A program made the translations under genes and the position numbers. A stretch of 44,999 nt of DNA from positions 1 to 44,999 of the forward strand of contig JAEZHY010000145.1 of NCBI GenBank assembly GCA_023416335.1, read 5' to 3'. A model generated the notes under the pieces. The model saw only the letters and a program-made list of their open reading frames with translations. It had not been told where the DNA came from and did not search any database. This DNA comes from Pseudomonadota bacterium. GTDB lineage: Bacteria; Desulfobacterota; Syntrophobacteria; Syntrophobacterales; Syntrophobacteraceae. Below, piece by piece: positions 7,905-16,729 of the stretch (the stretch's first letter is position 1; each line of letters opens with the position of its first letter).

Positions 7905-8212
7905 GATCGGGTTGGACTCATTCATGCCTGCCCGGCGTGCTCCAGCCCGAATCAGGCATTTTGAAGCCTCAACTGCATCGAAATATTATTCCGCACAGCA
8001 CAACCCACTCACGACTCCCGTTTTCAGCAGGATTTGACAATATCCGGAGAGTATGGATTTTGAGTCGCCGGTCTTCACAGGGCCCGTGTCCAGGGCCCGC
8101 TACTAGTGTCCGGCGACTATGCGGAGAGTGCCGCAGAGCTTCCCCTTACGGGGAAACTCTGTGTTCTCTGGGAAATTTCGTAAAGGAAAACCGCGGTTAT
8201 GGAAGCTCGGGG
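7905..8212. other. Intergenic, nothing recognised
   Basis: Between the weak small frame and the end of the sulfotransferase gene. Near 8080-8170 are short G/C-rich inverted segments (for example GGGCCCGTGTCCAGGGCCC, and CTTCCCCTTACGGGGAAACTC), the second possibly acting as a terminator for the minus-strand gene. No gene seen. Confidence 0.4.
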
Positions 8213-9961
8213 CTAGTAGCCGCCACCGCCACCACCGCCGCCGCCACCACCGCCACCGCCGCCACCGCCGCCGCCTTCACCCGAGGCGCTGCCGCCCGAC
8301 GACGAAGTTGTGATGCACGGAATGCTGCGGCATGGGGCCTGGCCGGTCAGGGTGTAGCCAACGCCCGAAATTCCAAGGTCGGTCGGAAGGATCCTGCCAT
8401 CCCAGTACTGCCTTACTTTACCCTTGAGTCCCGGATGGTTGACATCATACCTGTAGCTCCGGAATACCTGGTTTGCGCTCATCAGGGTCGGTTCCGTCAT
8501 GAATTTCACGGGGACGCCGTTTGCTACCGGGTTGACATACTCCCAAACCAGGGCGCCTGCTCTGTTCACCTCGAAAATATGTCCGATTTCCCCCGAGGTG
8601 CCCATGCTGTTGCCGTTGGGCAGACGCTGGCATCCACTGATGTGCGAGGAGTTCGCACCGCCTGGGCTGGACGAGCCGTAGGACCATACTACCTGGTTCG
8701 AGGCGTTCACCTTTCCCCAGCCAATCATGCCTGCCGCGGGTGTTTTGCTTGAATAATCAGCCAGCGGCGGGTTGACGTAAGAGTTGCTGAGGATGAGAGT
8801 CGAGCCGTTCTTGCCGGACACGAAAGGATTGATCTCTTTAATTTCAGAAGGTCCGCCCAACGTATTGTTGTTGGTGGAGTGATTGTCCCAGATGATGAAA
8901 TTACCCGCTCCGGGCAGAACAGGACCACCCGTGTAAGCCCTGGGCTGGATAAACTGAATCTGGTGCGCACCCCAGATCTGGACGCTTCCGTTGCTTCCCC
9001 AGGTCGGCCTTGCACCCTGGTTGTAGTTCATTGGGGCACCGAACCTGTAGACAAAATCGCCGTCCGGTCCCGCCGCTGCGGCTTTGTTCGCGGCCCAGTT
9101 CGTGGTGCTCACGAAGGTCTTGCCGTGGTCGATCACGTAGAACTCATTGTGGTTTCTGGAATTTATGACGATGTAATCGAGATCGGCATTGTAGTCCATC
9201 GAGTTGATGTGGTTCCAGTCCTTGACCGGCCCGGCGTTTTGCGTATTGCTGAGGTTGATGTCGAGTCGGCCGGGTGCATTGGCCACATTGGCAATGTAGT
9301 TTGATTTGCTCGAGTCGACACTCTGGCAGGTATGATCATAAAAGGACCATACCCACACGATGTTGCCGTTCATATCCACCTCGTAGACGGCATTCGGAGA
9401 CCAGCCGGTAGTGGGCGGCAGGTTGGTTGCGCCCAGAGCCTGTGCATCCGCTACGGTCTTCGCCTGGCCGGCGACAAAAAGAGTGGTGTACGCTCCCAGC
9501 TTCTTGTTCCAGATTCTGTGCAGGTCGTGACTCTGGCGATATTCGGCGGTGTAGGCCTTGAAACTCCAGACCATGTTGCCCCACCAGTCAACCTCTTCCA
9601 GAACGCCGCCACCCGCGAAGAACAGGGCATTGGGGTCCAGGGTTTTATCTTCGGGCGGAATGACGCACCGGAGAAGATTTCCGTTTTCAAGAATGGTTCC
9701 ATACATGATGGTATAGTTCGGGCATGGCCACTTGTGAACGAGCCTGCCGTCCATATCGATCATGTACGTCCAGTTCGGATTGGACGCCGTCGGAGTTGGA
9801 ACAGTAAACGGCGAAAAGATCGTTACCCCCGTATACGCCTGGGTGGTATCGTAATAACTGAGTTCCGTCGGGACATGGATACTTCCGGCCTGCACCGTGG
9901 CAAGAGGCAGACCCAGGAGCATTGCCCCGGCCAAAATAATTGAGTTCAGTCGCTTACCCAT
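8213..9961 (-). CDS. Periplasmic aryl-sulfate sulfotransferase with poly-Gly tail
   Basis: A 582-residue protein with a signal peptide (residues ~1-26, ending TVQAG). The body matches the arylsulfotransferase (ASST) family, a six-bladed propeller that moves sulfate from one phenol sulfate to another acceptor phenol without PAPS. Repeated blade motifs include YMIDMDGRLVHKWPCPN, LEEVDWWGNMVWSFKAY, YEVDMNGNIVWVWSF, HINSMDYNADLDYIVINSR and NFIIWDNHSTNNN. Histidines in SHDLHRIW, DWNHINS, SRNHNEF, GAHQIQF and SSHISGCQRLPNG are candidates for the active site; the family works through a sulfated His. The protein ends in SASGEG and 19 consecutive glycines plus Tyr, which is not part of the usual fold. 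AAGGAG lies nine bases before the ATG. No DsbA/DsbB-type partner genes lie nearby. The divergent neighbour is the kinase/regulator pair. Confidence 0.85.
   Translation of the reverse strand: MGKRLNSIILAGAMLLGLPLATVQAGSIHVPTELSYYDTTQAYTGVTIFSPFTVPTPTASNPNWTYMIDMDGRLVHKWPCPNYTIMYGTILENGNLLRCVIPPEDKTLDPNALFFAGGGVLEEVDWWGNMVWSFKAYTAEYRQSHDLHRIWNKKLGAYTTLFVAGQAKTVADAQALGATNLPPTTGWSPNAVYEVDMNGNIVWVWSFYDHTCQSVDSSKSNYIANVANAPGRLDINLSNTQNAGPVKDWNHINSMDYNADLDYIVINSRNHNEFYVIDHGKTFVSTTNWAANKAAAAGPDGDFVYRFGAPMNYNQGARPTWGSNGSVQIWGAHQIQFIQPRAYTGGPVLPGAGNFIIWDNHSTNNNTLGGPSEIKEINPFVSGKNGSTLILSNSYVNPPLADYSSKTPAAGMIGWGKVNASNQVVWSYGSSSPGGANSSHISGCQRLPNGNSMGTSGEIGHIFEVNRAGALVWEYVNPVANGVPVKFMTEPTLMSANQVFRSYRYDVNHPGLKGKVRQYWDGRILPTDLGISGVGYTLTGQAPCRSIPCITTSSSGGSASGEGGGGGGGGGGGGGGGGGGGY
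8219..8275. repeat. Trinucleotide tract encoding 19 glycines
   Basis: Nineteen successive codons are GGC or GGT (GCC and ACC on the plus strand) in mixed order. The mixture breaks the tract into short perfect runs. Length change by whole codons would lengthen or shorten the tail of the sulfotransferase without shifting frame. Confidence 0.85.
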
Positions 9962-10636
9962 TAATGCCTTCTCCTTTGAGAATTTGCGAATTGCGGCGGA
10001 TACGTTCCAGGCGGGATCCGAATCTTCCGCTGCCCTTGCCGCCGCCGCTATGTTGCTTCGAAATTATATTTCCCCTCTCCGCCTCCTCACTAAAATCACT
10101 TCTTTACCTCTGCTGGCTGTGGTCAACGCGAGCGCCGGTATCACCTCCTTTTGCCATGATGCGGATGCCCGTTTTGAACTCAATTTGCGCGGGCACATGA
10201 CCTGGAATTCAACCCATATTGTCTAATAGATTCTCGTTGTTGCTATCTAATGTCGGATTTGTTATGGACGGCTTTGACAGTTTGCAAGGGACAGTCCAAA
10301 AAGGCCGAGGGACACCATTGAACAGGGAAAGCCGTTGAGCCGGGTTCTTCAGAAATCCGCGTACAGCCGCGGTCTTCAAGTGTTCCAGGCTCCGAAAAGG
10401 CATGAAGAGTGCTAACTGGTGCCGGATATTTTTCTTCCTACATCTTCCGGTAGGCATTGGACCGGGAAAGAAGTAGTATGAGAATACTCAATCGAAAAGC
10501 TAGTAATTAGGGATTTCGACAAGAAAACGCTTGTTTACAAGAATTGCGGAGAGTCAATCGATTGAGAAATCTCAATGGGGTTAAGGCACAGGGAGACAGA
10601 CATCGATCATCCTGGATGCCCGATGGAGGGAATAGC
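9962..10636. other. Divergent intergenic region, possible sulfotransferase promoter
   Basis: This lies between the divergent sulfotransferase and kinase genes. On the minus strand a TATAAT (10068-10063) lies about 100 bases before the sulfotransferase start, but no good -35 is at the right distance. A strong AAAGGAGGTGAT on the minus strand (about 10143-10154) is followed only by a very short frame. No sigma-54 promoter (TGGCAC-N5-TTGC) is visible. No gene seen. Confidence 0.35.
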
Positions 10637-12997
10637 ATGTTCTGGAATAGCCGGAAAACCCGGCGGATATTGTCTGGCTTCTTCTTCGCGCCTATCCTGC
10701 TGCTATTCTTGCCCGGAATCGTCCTTTCCGCGGAACCGGCCAGGAAAAATGTCCTGCTCGTAAGCTTTGCACATCCGGAGATGCCCTTTTACGGAGGCTA
10801 CTTTGCCGGAATAAGAGAGGCGTGCGACGAATACGATCCGGGCGCTGTGGAAATTTTCCAGGAATTCATGGACGTTGTTCGACTCAGCGACCCAAAGTAC
10901 GTCAGTTCCCTGCCCGACTACTACAGGACGAAGTACGCTTCAAGAAATCTCGATGCCATAGTGACGTCCAATCCCGACGTATATCAGTCACTGGCATGGG
11001 ACATCGATTCAATCTTTCCCGGTATTCCAGTACTCTACGACGATGATAAAAAAAACGCCCCGAATGCGATGGTTCCGGATATTGATGGATGCATCGACCT
11101 TGCTCTGCGGCTGCAGCCAACCCTCAAACGGCTGTTCGTCATTGCCGGGAGCCATCCGATGGATGTGAAATACATGGGCGCAATCCGCCGGAGTGAAGAG
11201 GAGTATCCGAAGCTGGAGTTTGTATACCTCCAGGGTTATTCGTTTGACGACCTGATCAGCACGGTTTCGGTCCTGCCGGAAAACAGCGCCATTTTCTTCA
11301 GCAGCTTCTTTATGGACAGTAATGGTTCGAGTTTTGTACCTGTTGAAGTTGCCCGCAAAGTATCCCGAATCGCAAATTGCCCAATGTACGGGGTCGTGAC
11401 CACCCTGATGGGCCATGGGATAGTCGGCGGCTCCCTGCTGGATCCCCGCGAACTGGGCGTGAGAACCGGCAGGGAACTGTTGAGGGTTCTTTATGGGGAA
11501 AATGCCGTCGATGAGTTGGCCCCGTTGAAAATGAAGGCGCACAAGAAGATAGACGAGCATGAACTTCTCCGCTGGGGTTTTAGTGCGGCCCACATCCCGG
11601 CGGGTTACGAAATCGTGAACCGGGTCCCCTCTATCTGGCGCGAGTACAGGCAACCGATGATTCTGGTGATCCTCTTCATCTTTGCCGAAAGCGCCCTGAT
11701 CTTTTCTCTGCTCATCCAGCGAAGGCGAAAGCGAACGGCAGAGAAAAAACTTCTCGGGACCCTCGATGCTCTCGAACACAAACAGGACGAACTGAGCAGT
11801 ACCCTTTCACTAAAGAGCAAAATACTCGAGAGCCTGCGCGAAAGTGAGACAACTCTTCAGACAATTCTTTCTTCCATTCCGGTGGGGGTTTTGATCGTCG
11901 AAGCGGATTCCGGGATTATAAGGCAGGCGAACAGAGCGGCCGGCGAACTTATGGAAAGGTCCTGGGAAGATCTGACAGGCATTGTATGCCCGGGGAGTTG
12001 TAAGTTCTGCAACATAGACGTACTGTCCGGAAAACCCACCAATGGAGGGACAACCTCTTTCGAGAATTGCATCTATGCCGGCGGGAAAAAAACTTATGTC
12101 CTTCAGACAATAGACAGGATTACGCTCGATGGAAAATCGCATTTCGTCGAGTGCTTCCTGGACATAACCGGCAGGAAGGCTGCCGAAAAAGAAGCCCGGG
12201 AGAGGGAGGCCCAGTTGGTCCATGCCGACAGGATGATATCTCTGGGGACTATGGCTGCCGGGATAGCGCATGAGATCAACAATCCCAACAACTTCATATC
12301 GCTGAACGCGCCTTTTCTGAAAGTTGCGTGGGAAAGCGCCGTTGACAGGCTGGATGATTATGTCGCCGAAAATGGAGATTTCCCCATGGGCAGGCTGCCA
12401 TATTCCCGGGCAAGGGAACATATTCCGGCGCTGCTCCGAGGCATAATGGAGGGATCCGAACGTATCAGGAATATCGTCCACGATATGAAGGAGTTTGTCG
12501 CCGAAAAGCCTGCGTGGCTGGTGGAAGATATAGACATCAACTGGGTACTGAAAACGGCACTGAATCTACTATCCAATACGCTCAACAAGTCGGCCCGCAA
12601 CCTCACGGTCGAATACGGACCCAATATTCCCGTATTGAAAGGAAATGCGCAACGCCTGGAGCAGGTGATCGTCAACTTAATCCTGAACGCCGTTCAGGCC
12701 CTGCCCGACCCGGAAAAAGCCCTCAGCATCAAGACTTCCTATGAGCCTCAAAATAGCCGGATCGTGGTGGAAGTCAGTGACGAGGGAATCGGGATCGCTC
12801 TGGAAAATATGAAAAGGATCTTCGATCCGTTCTTTACAACCAAGCGTGAATCCGGCGGGACCGGCCTTGGTCTGGCCATTTCCAATAACATAGTCAGATC
12901 ATACAATGGACGTATCCTGATTTCCTCGACAGCCGGTGAAGGCACGACCGCCCGGTTGGAACTTCCGGCACCGGCCGGGGAGGTTCCGGCGAAATGA
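10637..12997 (+). CDS. Membrane histidine kinase with periplasmic-binding-protein-like sensor and PAS domain
   Basis: From ATG 10637, chosen because GGAGGG lies six bases upstream and a signal/anchor helix follows directly, the protein has 786 residues. Residues ~12-33 form the first hydrophobic segment. Residues ~35-330 resemble an ABC-substrate-binding-like domain (NVLLVSFAHPEMPFYGGYFAG, then DAIVTSNPDVYQSL and GIPVLYDDD), outside the membrane. A second helix follows at about 340-360, then a coiled linker and a PAS domain (~405-500) that carries three close cysteines (CPGSCKFCNID) and a fourth in SFENCIY. The kinase core has the H-box AGIAHEINNPNNF with the phospho-acceptor His at about 545, N-box LILNAVQAL, G1 DEGIGI, F-box DPFFTTK and G2 GGTGLGLAIS. 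Its stop overlaps the regulator gene (ATGA), so the two should act as a pair. The ligand is unknown. Confidence 0.88.
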   Translation: MFWNSRKTRRILSGFFFAPILLLFLPGIVLSAEPARKNVLLVSFAHPEMPFYGGYFAGIREACDEYDPGAVEIFQEFMDVVRLSDPKYVSSLPDYYRTKYASRNLDAIVTSNPDVYQSLAWDIDSIFPGIPVLYDDDKKNAPNAMVPDIDGCIDLALRLQPTLKRLFVIAGSHPMDVKYMGAIRRSEEEYPKLEFVYLQGYSFDDLISTVSVLPENSAIFFSSFFMDSNGSSFVPVEVARKVSRIANCPMYGVVTTLMGHGIVGGSLLDPRELGVRTGRELLRVLYGENAVDELAPLKMKAHKKIDEHELLRWGFSAAHIPAGYEIVNRVPSIWREYRQPMILVILFIFAESALIFSLLIQRRRKRTAEKKLLGTLDALEHKQDELSSTLSLKSKILESLRESETTLQTILSSIPVGVLIVEADSGIIRQANRAAGELMERSWEDLTGIVCPGSCKFCNIDVLSGKPTNGGTTSFENCIYAGGKKTYVLQTIDRITLDGKSHFVECFLDITGRKAAEKEAREREAQLVHADRMISLGTMAAGIAHEINNPNNFISLNAPFLKVAWESAVDRLDDYVAENGDFPMGRLPYSRAREHIPALLRGIMEGSERIRNIVHDMKEFVAEKPAWLVEDIDINWVLKTALNLLSNTLNKSARNLTVEYGPNIPVLKGNAQRLEQVIVNLILNAVQALPDPEKALSIKTSYEPQNSRIVVEVSDEGIGIALENMKRIFDPFFTTKRESGGTGLGLAISNNIVRSYNGRILISSTAGEGTTARLELPAPAGEVPAK

Positions 12998-14397
12998 GTA
13001 TTCAGCCGAACCCGGCAAACCCGATACTTCTCGTTGACGACGAACCCACAGCTCTCGAGAGCTTCGCGATCGCCCTGGAGTTTCTCGGTATAAACAATGT
13101 CTTACGATGCGGGGACGAGACCGGGATAATGCGGATTCTGGCCGAAGAAGACGTCGAAATCGTCCTCCTGGACATGATCATGCCGAAAAGGTCGGGTGAA
13201 AGTCTACTCGAAGAGATCAATATGACCTGTCCGGATATCCCGGTCATTATGGCCACGGGGGTTGACGACATTCAAACTGCCGTCCGGTGTATTCACAAAG
13301 GCGCGTTCGATTATCTCACCAAACCGATCGATGCCGACCAGTTCGCCTCCAGCATAAAACGGGCTTTGGATCACAGGCTGCTCAGGCGGCAGAATAACCT
13401 TTTGCTGCATCATATACTTACCGACAGCCTTACGGTTCCCGAAGCTTTCTCCTCGATCATAACGCAGGACAAGAAAATGTTGAGCCTGTTCATGTATTGC
13501 GAGGCAATAGCCCGGGGCAATGAGCCTGTTTTGATCACGGGTGAAACCGGCGCGGGCAAGGAGCTGTTTGCCCGGGCCATCTACAAGGCCGGAGGCAGGC
13601 GCGGGGAATTCGTTGCCGTAAACGTCGCGGGAGTTGACGACCAGGCCTTTTCGGACACCCTGTTCGGACATAAGAGGGGAGCTTTTACAGGAGCAACTGA
13701 GGCCAGAAGGGGCCTGATCGACAAAGCCGCGGGCGGGGTGCTCTTTCTGGACGAGATCGGCGACCTGGCGGAATCCTCGCAAGTCAAGCTGCTGCGGGTC
13801 ATCCAGGACCGGGAGTATTTTCCTTTGGGATCGGACCAGCCGAGGCCCGTGGAAGCCAGGATTATCGTGGCCAGCAATAAAGAACTGAAAGGGCTTTCCG
13901 ATTCGGGAAGCTTTCGCAGGGATCTCTACTACCGCCTGAAAACCCATCAGGTAAATATTCCGCCCCTCAGGGAGCGGCTTCAGGATGTGCCTCTGCTCCT
14001 CGAACATTATCTGCAGGCGGCTGCCGACGAATTCGGAAAAGCGAAACCGGCCTACCCGCCGGAACTCCCTCAACTCCTGATGACCTACAGCTTTCCCGGC
14101 AACGTGCGGGAACTGCGGGCAATGATCTACGATGCCCTCGGAAAGCATTCTTCCCGGATGATGTCCATGAACTCCTTCCGCGAGCAGATAAACGGGAACA
14201 CTTCGCCGACTTCCATCGAACGTGTTGCCAAAGAGGGGATATTCCAATCCCTGCAGAAGTTGCCGACCATCAGGGAGGTGATCGATGCCCTCATATCAGA
14301 GGCCATGATGCGGGCCCAGGGAAACCAGAAACTGGCTTCCTCGATGCTGGGCATCACCCCTTCGGCGTTGAATAAGAGGATTAAGGGAAAAGATTAG
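12994..14397 (+). CDS. NtrC-family sigma-54-dependent response regulator
   Basis: 467 residues in the standard three-part layout. The receiver (1-~125) has the acidic pair DD at 15-16, phospho-acceptor Asp60 in LLDMIMP, Thr in ATGVDD and Lys in YLTKPID. The AAA+ domain (~145-380) has Walker A GETGAGKE, the sigma-54 contact loop GAFTGA, Walker B GGVLFLDEIGDL, and an R-finger region ending in FPGNVRELR. The C-terminal helix-turn-helix is AQGNQKLASSMLGITPSAL. The start overlaps the kinase stop by ATGA, so translation is coupled. It should activate sigma-54 promoters after phosphorylation by the kinase. No matching promoter was found in the adjoining gaps, so its targets may lie outside the window. 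Confidence 0.93.
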   Translation: MSIQPNPANPILLVDDEPTALESFAIALEFLGINNVLRCGDETGIMRILAEEDVEIVLLDMIMPKRSGESLLEEINMTCPDIPVIMATGVDDIQTAVRCIHKGAFDYLTKPIDADQFASSIKRALDHRLLRRQNNLLLHHILTDSLTVPEAFSSIITQDKKMLSLFMYCEAIARGNEPVLITGETGAGKELFARAIYKAGGRRGEFVAVNVAGVDDQAFSDTLFGHKRGAFTGATEARRGLIDKAAGGVLFLDEIGDLAESSQVKLLRVIQDREYFPLGSDQPRPVEARIIVASNKELKGLSDSGSFRRDLYYRLKTHQVNIPPLRERLQDVPLLLEHYLQAAADEFGKAKPAYPPELPQLLMTYSFPGNVRELRAMIYDALGKHSSRMMSMNSFREQINGNTSPTSIERVAKEGIFQSLQKLPTIREVIDALISEAMMRAQGNQKLASSMLGITPSALNKRIKGKD

Positions 14398-14811
14398 GAA
14401 TTCGCGGTATCCAAAGGATCTGCTTATTCCAGGCTCCAAGGCTTTCACCGCAACCTCGAATTGCTCCCGGCCTGACATATCATATGAAGCCGGCAGCTGG
14501 GGGTAGGGTGGGCACCGTTTTCTGGTGCCCACCGCCCGGCCGTCCCGATGAGGTTTATTCCAAAGGGCCGGACGGTGGGTACGATACTATCCGGCCTGCC
14601 GGGGCGGGGTTCCCAAGCTCCTGTTTCCACCCTGGTAATGTGCACCAACTCGCACTCTCCTCCCTGGTTTCGTGTCCCATCCCAGCTCAACTGAGTCCAT
14701 GGATTCTCTGCTCATCCACACCCGAGTAAAATCCACAACCCTGAGAGCACATGTTGTATTATCATTGATTGATTTAGGTGATTCATAATTTTCCGGACAG
14801 GAGGTAATGCG
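14398..14811. other. Intergenic region with palindromic repeat
   Basis: Apart from the hairpin repeat at 14489-14617 and the ribosome binding site of the next gene, no coding signal is seen. Confidence 0.5.
14489..14617 (+). repeat. REP-like element (GGTAGGGTGGGCACC hairpin family)
   Basis: GGGTGGGCACC at about 14505-14516 pairs with GGTGCCCACC at 14524-14533. A second part (CCGGACGGTGGGTACGATA, then CCGGCCTGCCGGGGCGGGG, then TTCCCAAG) resembles sequence at 16540-16580 and 24640-24665. Preceded by CGGCAGC, as are the copies at 16332 and 21504. Confidence 0.7.
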
Positions 14812-15120
14812 ATGTTCATTGTTCATGTTTTCATTCGCGTTAAGGAGGGCATGGAGGAGGCTTTCAAGGCTGCAACCGTCGAAAACGCCCGAAACAGCAT
14901 CAGGGAGCCGGGAATTGCCCGCTTTGACGTCATTCAGCAGGCCGACGACCCAACACGATTCGTACTGGTTGAAGTTTATCGCGATAAAGATGCGACGATC
15001 CGTCATAAGGAAACCGCTCATTACAATACCTGGCGGGAGACAGCCGAGCCGATGATGGTCGAGCCGCGGACCCGGATCATATACTCGAATGTTTTTCCGG
15101 ACGATAAAGAGTGGGGTTGA
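14812..15120 (+). CDS. Antibiotic biosynthesis monooxygenase (ABM) domain protein
   Basis: 102 residues forming a single ABM ferredoxin-like barrel: MFIVHVFIRVKEGMEEAFKA starts the first strand and helix, PGIARFDVIQQADDPTRFVLVEVY is split around the central strands, and HYNTWRE with VEPRTRIIYSNV closes it. Relatives include LsrG-type proteins and quinol monooxygenases; such small proteins work as dimers in the cytoplasm and need no cofactor. An excellent AGGAGGT lies seven bases before the ATG. The stop is only four bases before the likely start of the dehydrogenase gene, so the two form an operon and may act on the same small carbonyl compound. The substrate cannot be inferred. Confidence 0.85.
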   Translation: MFIVHVFIRVKEGMEEAFKAATVENARNSIREPGIARFDVIQQADDPTRFVLVEVYRDKDATIRHKETAHYNTWRETAEPMMVEPRTRIIYSNVFPDDKEWG

Positions 15121-15124
15121 TCCC

Positions 15125-16294
15125 ATGAGGTTCGAATTCGCTACCGCCAACCGCATTCTTTTCGGCCCCGGCACCTTGCAGGAGGTTGCCCCGATGGCTC
15201 TCGGGTGGGGAAAGCGGATTCTGCTCGTTACGGGACGTTCGCCGGAAAGGGCAGGACAGCTGCTGGAGGGGCTTGAATCCCTGGCCGCAACCGTGTTCCT
15301 GTTCAACGTTCCCGGCGAACCGACTGTCGAAACGGTACAGAGCGCCGTTCGTGAAGCCGCTAAGAACGGCTGCGGGGTCATAATCGGATTTGGCGGAGGG
15401 AGCGCAATCGATACTGGAAAAGCTGTCGCGGCCGTCATGCCGAACCGGGGAGATCTGCTCGAATACCTCGAATTGATCGGAAAAGGACGGCAGCTCACCG
15501 AGCCTTCCCTGCCGTTCATTGCCGTGCCAACGACGGCGGGAACCGGCGCCGAAGTGACGCGAAACGCGGTACTGGCGTCCGTTGAGCATCGCGTGAAAGT
15601 GAGTCTCAGGAGCCCATTCATGCTGCCTCGGGCGGCTGTGGTCGATCCGGAACTCACCTGCTCCCTGCCCCCTCCCGTAACGGCTGCCACCGGCCTGGAC
15701 GCCCTCACCCAACTGATCGAACCTTACGTCTGCAATACCCCCAATCCCATGACGGATGCCCTGTGCCGGGAGGGAATCCGGCGGGCATCAACCGCTCTCC
15801 CGCGAGCATACCGCGACGGAAGCGACATCGAAGCCCGAACGGACATGTCGCTGGCGAGCCTTTTTTCCGGCCTGACCCTGGCGAACGCAAAACTGGGAGC
15901 GGTCCACGGGCTGGCGGGGCCTCTTGGCGGGGTAATTCCGGCGCCGCACGGAGCCATATGCGCAAGGCTTCTGCCCCTTGTAATGGAATACAACCTGAAG
16001 GCGTTGCAGGCAAAAGCACCCGATTCACCCGTCCTCGCAAGGTATGCGGAAGTGGCGCGACTGCTCACGGGAAATGAGAAGGCCGATGCCCCCGATGGGG
16101 TATTTTGGCTGAACGGCCTATGCACAAAGCTGCAAGTTCCCGCTCTATCCCGCTACGGGCTGGACCGCGGGTTGATCCCGGCAGTCGTCGCCCAGGCACG
16201 CAAGGCGAGCAGCATGAAAGGCAATCCGATAGAGTTGAGCGAAGGTGAGTTGTCGGAAATACTTGAGAGGGCGTTGGAAGAGCCGGGGACCTGA
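15125..16294 (+). CDS. Iron-type (group III) alcohol dehydrogenase with altered metal site
   Basis: The protein from ATG 15125 has 389 residues and begins MRFEFATANRILFGPG, as family members do; an upstream in-frame ATG (15089) would overlap the previous gene. The N-terminal nucleotide-binding part has GFGGGSAIDTGKA and PTTAGTGAE. The C-terminal helical domain has AATGLDALTQLIEPYV and VHGLAGPLGG with PAPHGAICA. Compared with FucO, the ligands Asp192, His261 and His275 are kept, but the second ligand His is Gln196, and the His four residues after His261 is Gly265. It should reduce an aldehyde or ketone, or oxidise an alcohol, with NAD(P)H, but metal use is uncertain. It is cotranscribed with the ABM gene. 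Confidence 0.87.
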   Translation: MRFEFATANRILFGPGTLQEVAPMALGWGKRILLVTGRSPERAGQLLEGLESLAATVFLFNVPGEPTVETVQSAVREAAKNGCGVIIGFGGGSAIDTGKAVAAVMPNRGDLLEYLELIGKGRQLTEPSLPFIAVPTTAGTGAEVTRNAVLASVEHRVKVSLRSPFMLPRAAVVDPELTCSLPPPVTAATGLDALTQLIEPYVCNTPNPMTDALCREGIRRASTALPRAYRDGSDIEARTDMSLASLFSGLTLANAKLGAVHGLAGPLGGVIPAPHGAICARLLPLVMEYNLKALQAKAPDSPVLARYAEVARLLTGNEKADAPDGVFWLNGLCTKLQVPALSRYGLDRGLIPAVVAQARKASSMKGNPIELSEGELSEILERALEEPGT

Positions 16295-16338
16295 CGTCGC
16301 ATTTCAACCTTTTAATATTATTGAAGAAGAGCGGCAGC

Positions 16339-16713
16339 CGTGTAGGGTGGGGGAGCGGAGCGCGGTGGCACCATCGTGCCCACCCCTTGGGCTCGGAACC
16401 AAACCAGGGGTGACACGGGCAACGTGGTTTTGGTTGCCCGTGCCGAAGGCAAGAGGGACGGTAATTCTACGGAAGCCTCTTGTCCTCCGGACCCACGCAA
16501 CGATAAAACCTGTTGCCTGGGCTACCCGCGGCACAGCACGTACCGGATACTATTCGGCCTCCCGGGACGGGGTTCCCAGGGCGGACCTTGTGAACCAGCG
16601 GAATTTAAAGCAGGGGCGAACCCGGTTCCCGTGCATTTTTCGACGGAGTCCCCCAATCCCGTCATCCCGGCAGTGCTTTTGAGCCGGGGTCCAGGGTTTT
16701 TAAGGTCTTGAAT
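16339..16713. repeat. Composite of dispersed palindromic repeats
   Basis: The 435-bp gap between convergent genes is filled with repeats: a GTGTAGGGTGGG hairpin at 16339-16385; CGGCCTCCCGGGACGGGG, TTCCCAGGGCGGACCTTG and TGAACCAGCGG at 16556-16606, which recurs directly at 24641-24691; and CCCCAATCCCGTCATCCCGG continuing through GAGCCGGGGTCCAGGGTTTT at 16651-16713, which recurs inverted at 35583-35648. No protein-coding signal. Confidence 0.7.
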
Positions 16714-16729
16714 TCGCGGTTAGTCCGGT

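Noticed and set aside
7506..7925. 139-residue minus-strand frame
   Set aside because: No ribosome binding site and no recognisable features; overlaps a palindrome and a competing weak frame.
13204..14247. 347-residue frame antisense to the NtrC-type regulator
   Set aside because: It is a shadow of a high-GC gene; it has no family features and no start signals.
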